Source of the DNA: Actinoplanes aureus
GTDB lineage: Bacteria > Actinomycetota > Actinomycetes > Mycobacteriales > Micromonosporaceae
Assembly: GCF_015704865.1 (NCBI RefSeq)
Contig: NZ_JADQTO010000041.1
Location: 1-61,348 of the forward strand
Direction of reading: 5' to 3'
DNA length: 61,348 bases
A program made the position numbers and the translations under genes. This document shows, piece after piece, positions 25,324 through 31,062 of the stretch (within the stretch, counting starts at the first letter, position 1; each line of letters begins with the position of its first letter). Under the pieces are notes generated by a model. It was not told the DNA's origin. It saw nothing but the letters and a program-made list of their open reading frames with translations, and made no database searches.

Positions 25324-28300
25324 ATGTCGAGTCCATTGCGTCGCCGTGATGTGTTCCTGCGGATCGAGCCGCTCGTGGGTTACAGCCCGCTGGCGCCCAT
25401 TGTCGGTAGCCGCCGGTATGGGCGCGATGCCATGCGCGGGACCGGTCACGAGGTGGGGCGTGTCCAGGTGGGGGAGATCGCGGCCGCGACGGTGGACGCG
25501 CTGGTCTACCGGGAGTATCTCGACGACCACTTCCTGGTCCCGAACACCGCCAAGATCGTGGCGGCGGACGTCAACGAGCCGCCCTGGTATCGCCGGATCC
25601 CGGGTGCCGTGTTGTATGCCGAACCGGGGGAGCGGTTGCACATTCATGTGCTCAATGCCGATCCGCATGAATGCCACAGCCTGCATGTCCACGGCGTGCG
25701 ATACGGCATCGAATCCGACGGTGCGTGGCCGTTGGGTATCGGGACCCGGTTCGGCCAGCGCAGCGATGAGATCCGGCCCGGGCAGAGGTGGACCTACACG
25801 TTCGACGTCACCGAGGACACGATCGGGGCGTGGGCCTTCCACGACCACGTCCGCATGGTCCAGGCCAACGTCAACCGTGGCCTGTTCGGCGCCCTCATCG
25901 TCCGCGACCCGGCCGCGCCGCGGGCGCTCGACGTGCCGATGTTCGTCCACGCGTTGCAGGCGCCGTCGACGGCCGACTCGTTCGAGAGTCCCACCCTGCG
26001 CAAGGCGACACCGAAACAGACCTTCGAACACACCTTCACCGCGCCGGGCACCGTCGCGTACCACTGCAAGATTCACGGCCCGACGATGTCCGGCACTGTC
26101 GTCGTCGACCCTGGTGCGCCCGCCGGTGACCGCGCCGTCGAGATCCGGGACAACAGCTTCGTGCCGCAGAACGTCTCGGTGCGACCCGGCAACAAGGTGG
26201 TGTGGACCCTCGCACAGAACTTCGACCACATAGTCATCGCCCCGGGCGGTGGAGCACTCACCTACTGCCTCAACGGACGTGCCTTCGTCGGGAACACCCC
26301 GACCATCGAAGCCGACGCCGGGGAACGCCTGCGCTGGCACGTGCTGAATCTCGACCTCGGTTCGGTGTGGCACAACTTCCACCCGCACTCGGCGCGCTGG
26401 CGGTTGCCCGCGCCACCGGGTGGCGCCGCCGATGTGCACGGCCTCAGCCCGGCGGAAGGGTTCACCGCGGACACGGTCGTGCCGTCGGCCGTCCGGCTGC
26501 CCTGCGAGCTCGAGGAGCTGCAGTGCGATCCGCCCGCGGACGCGTGCCGCGTACGGATCAAAGGCGACTTCCTCTTCCACTGCCACCTCGAGGAACACAT
26601 GATGAGCGGCCTCGCCGGGCTGGTCCGCTCCCGGGACTGGATGTGGGTGGATGCGAAGACCGCCTGGTCGCCGGACCTGCGCCCGCTGTTGTACGACGGC
26701 CACGACGACCTCCCTTGGGTGGATCTTGTGCGCTGCGGTCACTGCTCACCCGACCATCACGACCCGCACCGGCACGCCAGACCGCACAACCCCTGCTGTG
26801 GCCTCCCGGACCCGGCCGCCGATCACGAACACCACGATGATCATCCCCATTCACACAGCGGCTGCGATCCGAAGAAGTGCCACCACGACCACGCCCACCC
26901 CGAGGGCCAGCCCTCTGGGCGATGTTGTGGTCATGACCACGGGCATACCCGGTGCTGCGGACACGAGCCGGACGCCGCCTGCGAGGACTGCGACAGGCTG
27001 GGCCGGCACGACCACGGCAGCCACCATAACCACCCGGGGCATGACCACCCCAGCCCTCACCCGGCGGTGACCGCGGGCTTGCCTGCGGATGCGATCCCGG
27101 ACGCCATGCACCTGACGACCCACCGCCAGGACCCGTCCGAGCCGGGAACGCCCACGATGTCGGCGATGATGATGCCCGGGATGCCGGGCCACGACCCGAT
27201 CGACGTGTGCCCTCTCGCCGATGTCGGCTACTGGGAGCTGCTGCCGGTCGATTCGCACGTGCTTGCGGTGCACGCGGTCCTGATGCACACGGGCCAGGTG
27301 CTGTTCTTCGCCGGATCGGGCAACAGCGTGCCGAACTTCAACGCCCGCCTGGTCAAGAGCGTCGTGTGGGACTACGAGGACGGCACGTTCTACGATCCCG
27401 GCTGCCCTTTCGACGTGTTCTGCGCCGGGCAGACCGTCCTCGCCGACGGCAAGGTCCTCGTTGCCGGCGGTACCGACAAATACGATCCCTTCGTCGGCTC
27501 ACGGACCGCGTACCTGTTCGACCCGACCCTGCGGCAGTGGATCCGCGTCGATGACATGGACGAGCAGCGCTGGTACCCGACGCTGGTCAGCATGGGCGAC
27601 GGCCGGGCGGTCGCCAGCTCCGGGATCTCAGCACCCAACGAGGTCTTCCACCCGGGTCACGGCTGGAGCAAACTGCCCGCGACGACTGTGCTGCCGCTGT
27701 ACCCGCACCTGCTGCTGCTCCAGGACGGCCGGCTGTTCTACACCGGCGTGCAGCTGGGCAACGCCACCATCGAGGGGCGGGTCATCAATCCGTTGACCGG
27801 AGCCGAGCAGACCGTCTCCGGGCTGCGCGACAAGGCCAATCGCGACCAGGGCAACAGCGTCCTGCTACCGCCGGCACAGGCGCAGCGCGTCATGGTCATC
27901 GGCGGTAGCGGGTCGCCCGCGGCCACCAACCACACCGACATCATCGACCTGGCCGGCGGGCCCGCCGGCGCGAAGTTCCAGCCCGGCCCCGACCTTGCCA
28001 AGGCTCGAGGCCTGTGCAACTCCGTCATCCTCCCGGACCGCACCGTCCTGATCACCGGCGGCGGCCTGCACGGCGAGACCAGGAGCGACGCCGTGCACCT
28101 CGCGGAGATCTACGACCCGGCCACCAACACCATCCGATCGGTCGCCGAAGCCGGGGTCTCACGGCTCTACCACTCCGTCGCTCTGCTGCTTCCCGACGGA
28201 AGGGTCATCACCGCCGGCTCCAACCCGGACCGCGGCGACGACGAGTTGCGCCTCGAGCTGTACCACCCGCCTTACCTGTTCCAGGGCCCCCGGCCATTGC

Positions 28301-28728
28301 TGGACTCGGCCCCGAGCGAGTGGCATTACGGCACAACGGTCGAGGTCAGCACACCGTCGGCGATGACACTCCGATGGGCCCAGCTGATCCGGCCCATGGC
28401 CACCACCCACTCCTACGAAACCAGCCAGCGGCTGGTCGACCTGCCCATCGTGTGCCGCGACGCGTGCAGTATCACCGTCGACGTCACCGACAACCCCAAC
28501 CTGGCACCGCCCGGCTGGTACATGCTCTCCGTCGTCGACGACTGCGGCATACCATCCAGCGCACTGTGGATCCGGCTCGACCGCCCACCCGTACCCCCAC
28601 CCCCGGCGCCGCCTCCGGACCATGACCACGGCGGCAGCCACACGCACCGGCCCGCCTTCGACATCCCCGGCCAGCCCAGCGGGCCGAAGGCCCGCGCACG
28701 CAAGACCCAACAACCGAAGAAAACCTAA
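25324..28728 (+). CDS. Multicopper oxidase / galactose-oxidase-like fusion
   Basis: A 1134-aa copper protein. Residues about 70-440 are a laccase-like multicopper oxidase: H121/H123, H173/H175, H350-H355 (WHNFHPH) and HCHLEEH at 419-425, with Leu430 in the axial position. Between about 225 and 305 a further cupredoxin is inserted (HCKIHGPTM at 247-255, NFDH at 299-302). Residues about 471-580 are a His/Cys-rich linker with clusters such as HEHHDDHPHSH and CCGHDHGH. Residues about 625-1087 are a kelch-type radical copper oxidase with every catalytic residue in place: C700, Y751 (RWYPT), Y949-H950 (RLYHS), H1029 (ATTHSYET). Galactose/glyoxal oxidases make peroxide, and multicopper oxidases reduce oxygen to water. 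No signal peptide is visible, unusual for both families. GAGGAG precedes the ATG. Confidence 0.92.
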   Translation: MSSPLRRRDVFLRIEPLVGYSPLAPIVGSRRYGRDAMRGTGHEVGRVQVGEIAAATVDALVYREYLDDHFLVPNTAKIVAADVNEPPWYRRIPGAVLYAEPGERLHIHVLNADPHECHSLHVHGVRYGIESDGAWPLGIGTRFGQRSDEIRPGQRWTYTFDVTEDTIGAWAFHDHVRMVQANVNRGLFGALIVRDPAAPRALDVPMFVHALQAPSTADSFESPTLRKATPKQTFEHTFTAPGTVAYHCKIHGPTMSGTVVVDPGAPAGDRAVEIRDNSFVPQNVSVRPGNKVVWTLAQNFDHIVIAPGGGALTYCLNGRAFVGNTPTIEADAGERLRWHVLNLDLGSVWHNFHPHSARWRLPAPPGGAADVHGLSPAEGFTADTVVPSAVRLPCELEELQCDPPADACRVRIKGDFLFHCHLEEHMMSGLAGLVRSRDWMWVDAKTAWSPDLRPLLYDGHDDLPWVDLVRCGHCSPDHHDPHRHARPHNPCCGLPDPAADHEHHDDHPHSHSGCDPKKCHHDHAHPEGQPSGRCCGHDHGHTRCCGHEPDAACEDCDRLGRHDHGSHHNHPGHDHPSPHPAVTAGLPADAIPDAMHLTTHRQDPSEPGTPTMSAMMMPGMPGHDPIDVCPLADVGYWELLPVDSHVLAVHAVLMHTGQVLFFAGSGNSVPNFNARLVKSVVWDYEDGTFYDPGCPFDVFCAGQTVLADGKVLVAGGTDKYDPFVGSRTAYLFDPTLRQWIRVDDMDEQRWYPTLVSMGDGRAVASSGISAPNEVFHPGHGWSKLPATTVLPLYPHLLLLQDGRLFYTGVQLGNATIEGRVINPLTGAEQTVSGLRDKANRDQGNSVLLPPAQAQRVMVIGGSGSPAATNHTDIIDLAGGPAGAKFQPGPDLAKARGLCNSVILPDRTVLITGGGLHGETRSDAVHLAEIYDPATNTIRSVAEAGVSRLYHSVALLLPDGRVITAGSNPDRGDDELRLELYHPPYLFQGPRPLLDSAPSEWHYGTTVEVSTPSAMTLRWAQLIRPMATTHSYETSQRLVDLPIVCRDACSITVDVTDNPNLAPPGWYMLSVVDDCGIPSSALWIRLDRPPVPPPPAPPPDHDHGGSHTHRPAFDIPGQPSGPKARARKTQQPKKT

Positions 28729-28806
28729 AGGGAAAGGTACGCACACCGCGGTTCCCTGCGCGTCTCGTGTCAGTCCCGTGGCACCGAGTCGACGTCGCCA
28801 GTACAG

Positions 28807-28826
28807 TAGTCGAGCGACTATAGTCG
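28807..28826. promoter_or_regulatory. TAGTCG half-site cluster at HTH gene promoter
   Basis: TAGTCG-AG-CGACTA (28807-28820) is a perfect inverted repeat, and a third half-site TAGTCG follows at 28821-28826. It overlaps the -10 box TATAGT (28819-28824), 14 bases before ATG 28833. The position suggests autorepression by the HTH protein. Confidence 0.55.
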
Positions 28827-28832
28827 GGAAGC

Positions 28833-29051
28833 ATGGGACCAGTGGCGCGCTTTATGGGTGCACATGAGATCCGGCTGCGGATCGGCCGGATCAGCCGTCA
28901 GCGGGTGTATCAGCTTGCCCGGCGGCCGGACTTTCCGGCGCCGGTGGCGGACCTGGCGCAGGGCAAGGTCTGGCTCGCCGATGATGTGGAGGCCTGGATC
29001 GCGACCAGGCGGCGGAGGCCGGCCGGCGCCAGTGGATCAAGTGGAGAGTAG
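28833..29051 (+). CDS. AlpA/excisionase-like HTH protein
   Basis: A 72-aa protein with a MerR/excisionase-type winged helix: HEIRLRIGRISRQRVYQLARRPDFPAPVADLAQGKVWLADDVEAWI. This is the HTH_17/AlpA pattern (helix that reads DNA at the RISRQRVYQLA step, wing at GKVWL), used by excisionases and by small regulators. The TATAGT box 14 bases upstream favours ATG 28833; ATG 28854 is possible. The next gene starts 15 bases after its stop and is probably co-transcribed. No integrase is nearby, so I favour regulator over excisionase. Confidence 0.82.
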   Translation: MGPVARFMGAHEIRLRIGRISRQRVYQLARRPDFPAPVADLAQGKVWLADDVEAWIATRRRRPAGASGSSGE

Positions 29052-29066
29052 GGCGGGTCGAATCCG

Positions 29067-29552
29067 GTGAGCTTGCATTACGAGTGGACGCTGTCGTTGC
29101 GCCTGCGGCCCGATGCCCCCGCGTCGTTCTTGGACGAGCTTCGTTTCCACCTGGGCCTTGCCGCGCGGTTACCCGACGAGCCCGAGCTGGAGATCGACTG
29201 GCCGTGCCTGGTCACGGAGCCGGACGATGTTCTGCCGGGCGGCAGCGTACGTTCATTGGTCGCTCAGCGGCCGTACTTGAACCGGCCGGGCTCGTTCGGC
29301 CTGTTCGTGCGTACGTTCGTTCTCGACGATGTCATGTATGAACTGATGCCGGCGGTGCCGGCGTGGCTGGCCCGGTGGTCGTCGACGCAGGGATGGATCG
29401 GCCAGGCGCGTGAGGAACTGTCGTTGCACCCGTCGTTCAACTTCTACGTACAGGATGGCCACGCTTATGCCGCCGGACCTGGCGGCAGCGTGGAACCGCT
29501 GAATGCGCTCGCGCCGCCTTTCACGCTGAGCTACACGTCAGACACCCCATAG
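29067..29552 (+). CDS. Hypothetical protein in operon with HTH gene
   Basis: A 161-aa protein with GTG start, 15 bases after the HTH gene. It begins SLHYEWTLSLRLRPDAPASFLDELRFHLGLA and contains FGLFVRTFVLDDVMYELMPAVPAWLARWSSTQGWIGQA and LHPSFNFYVQDGHAYAAGP. The alternating strands and helices suggest a compact alpha/beta fold. No family recognised. A strong terminator (29563-29600) follows the stop by 10 bases. Confidence 0.78.
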   Translation: MSLHYEWTLSLRLRPDAPASFLDELRFHLGLAARLPDEPELEIDWPCLVTEPDDVLPGGSVRSLVAQRPYLNRPGSFGLFVRTFVLDDVMYELMPAVPAWLARWSSTQGWIGQAREELSLHPSFNFYVQDGHAYAAGPGGSVEPLNALAPPFTLSYTSDTP

Positions 29553-29562
29553 ACCTCGACCG

Positions 29563-29600
29563 AGAAGGGGCGCTCACCGCGAGGCGAGCGCCCCTTCTCC
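29563..29600. terminator. Bidirectional terminator hairpin
   Basis: GAGAAGGGGCGCTC and GAGCGCCCCTTCTC: 14 perfect pairs around a 10-base loop. It lies between the convergent gene ends at 29552 and 29617 and would serve both. Confidence 0.9.
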
Positions 29601-29616
29601 ACGAAGCACCTACGGG

Positions 29617-30840
29617 TTACTTGTAGGTGATGTCGCTTTGGGTGACCTTGCAGTTGCTGTCGTTCCAGCCTTCGCCGAGGTAGCTCGGCTCGCTGCCCTT
29701 GGCGACGCCCTTGTACTTGCCGCAGACCACGACGCTGGAGCTGTTGCTGATGGTGACGCGGGTGATGGTGGCGGTGTCGCCCCAGTTGCTGTTGATGCCG
29801 GCGACCATGTCGATGTCGTTCAGCAGCACGTTGTCAATCTTGACGTGGCGCTGGTGCGAGGTGGAGCAGTTGCCACAGCCCCGGTACAGCTTGCCCGAGC
29901 CGCTGAGGTAGAAGCCGGAGATGCTGACGGTGCCGTTGCCGTTGTGCTGGAACGTCTTGTCGCTGCCGGCCCTCGCGCCGCCGCCGATGACGTAGCTGGT
30001 GCCACCGGTGGTGCCCTTGAAGGTCGCGGCGTCCTCGCCGATGTCGTTCCACCACACGTTGCGGATGGTGCAGGTGCCCTCGCAGTGCACGCCGTCGCCG
30101 GCGGGCGAGCCGATGATGACGTTCTGCAGGGTGCCCCCGTTGGCGATCTTGAACATCGGGTCCTGGGACTCGCTCTGCGAGCCGTCACCGATGCAGCAGT
30201 AGGTCTTCATGCCGCCGTCGAAGGTGCCCGAGACGCTGACCGTGCCGGAGATCGTCACCGAGCCGGCCGAGCTCGGCCACGCACCGGTCGGAGTGCCGGT
30301 GCCGCCGGTCGGGCCCGGGCTGGCGGTGGGGCTGGTAGTCGGGCTGGCGGTCGGGCTGCTGGTCGGGTTCGAGCCGCCGCTGGCGTACGTCTCGAACTCG
30401 GCGATCCGCGGCGCACCGGACGCGCTGGTGATCTCGAAGGTGAGCTTCTTCAGCGAGGTCGAGGAGAAGGAGATGGTGCTCGGGCTGCCGCTGCCGCTGG
30501 CCAGGACGGTGCCCTGGTCGGCGTTGAGCACCCGCCAGGCACTGATCGAACCGCCGCCCGAGGCCTGCTTGATGACGGCCGAGGACACCGTCGTGGCGCT
30601 GCCCCATTTGACCGAGACGTACCCGGTCGAGCTGGCCGGCGCCCAGTAGGTGCCGGTGTTGCCGTCCCGGACGTTGCCGTAGCTGGTGCCGCTGGCCTTG
30701 CTGGAACCGTCGGCGCCGGCGCCGAGGCTCAGATTGTCGGCGGCCAGAGCCTGGGGCGACGGCAGCGCGAGCATGATCGCGGCGCTTGCGGCCGCGGTGG
30801 CTCCTCCGGCTGTCCATCGTAGGGCAACTGATCGTCTCAT
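29617..30840 (-). CDS. Secreted pectate lyase (PL3) with carbohydrate-binding domain
   Basis: A 407-aa exported enzyme. The signal peptide has RRSVALRWTAGG... with AxA cleavage near residue 34 and Arg-Arg at the start. Residues about 35-155 form a discoidin/CBM32-like sugar-binding domain (SYGNVRDGNTGTYWAPASSTGYVSVKW). A Thr/Pro/Ser linker (SPTASPTTSPTASPGPT) joins it to a PL3 pectate lyase at about 190-407, recognised by KTYCCIGDGSQSESQDPMFKIANGGTLQNVIIG, DGVHCEGTCTIRNVWWNDIGEDAATFKG and the cysteine-rich end. The family cleaves polygalacturonate by beta-elimination with calcium. GAAGGTGAG is the ribosome site. The promoter overlaps a LacI-type operator. Confidence 0.92.
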   Translation of the reverse strand: MRRSVALRWTAGGATAAASAAIMLALPSPQALAADNLSLGAGADGSSKASGTSYGNVRDGNTGTYWAPASSTGYVSVKWGSATTVSSAVIKQASGGGSISAWRVLNADQGTVLASGSGSPSTISFSSTSLKKLTFEITSASGAPRIAEFETYASGGSNPTSSPTASPTTSPTASPGPTGGTGTPTGAWPSSAGSVTISGTVSVSGTFDGGMKTYCCIGDGSQSESQDPMFKIANGGTLQNVIIGSPAGDGVHCEGTCTIRNVWWNDIGEDAATFKGTTGGTSYVIGGGARAGSDKTFQHNGNGTVSISGFYLSGSGKLYRGCGNCSTSHQRHVKIDNVLLNDIDMVAGINSNWGDTATITRVTISNSSSVVVCGKYKGVAKGSEPSYLGEGWNDSNCKVTQSDITYK

Positions 30841-30888
30841 CGGTGTCTCACCTTCATAGTGGGGATGGCGTCGCGCCTTCAAGCGGGG

Positions 30889-30902
30889 GGAAAGCGCTTT
30901 CC
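30889..30902. promoter_or_regulatory. LacI-family operator of pectate lyase gene
   Basis: GGAAAGCGCTTTCC, a perfect 14-base palindrome with the central CG typical of LacI/GalR-family sites. It lies five bases downstream of the -10 box of the gene read leftward, so binding would block transcription. The regulator is not in this window. Confidence 0.72.
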
Positions 30903-30906
30903 TGGG

Positions 30907-30935
30907 AGGATAGACACTGCTCTATCCCAGGACAA
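30907..30935 (-). promoter_or_regulatory. Promoter of pectate lyase gene
   Basis: On the minus strand TTGTCC (30935-30930), 17 bases, TATCCT (30912-30907). Transcription would start in or near the LacI-type palindrome at 30889-30902. Confidence 0.55.
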
Positions 30936-31062
30936 GGAGGTGTCCACTTTATGATCTGATGTGAGTTGCCCAGGCCCGCCGGTGACGCATTCCTGACGTG
31001 CTCGTTCCGGCTGGGCCGTCGCCCGCCTATGGTCCGGTCACCGCATCCGGACGTTCCACTGG

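Noticed and set aside
25306..26742. A 478-codon minus-strand frame
   Set aside because: Antisense of the multicopper oxidase; no recognisable motif.
26734..27063. CRISPR-like or tandem DNA repeat in the His-rich linker
   Set aside because: The repetition is in amino-acid composition (CAC/CAT codons), not in fixed-length DNA units; no spacers or direct repeats.
29638..30822. A 394-codon plus-strand frame
   Set aside because: Antisense of the pectate lyase, with Ala/Val/Gly-rich repeats and no domain.
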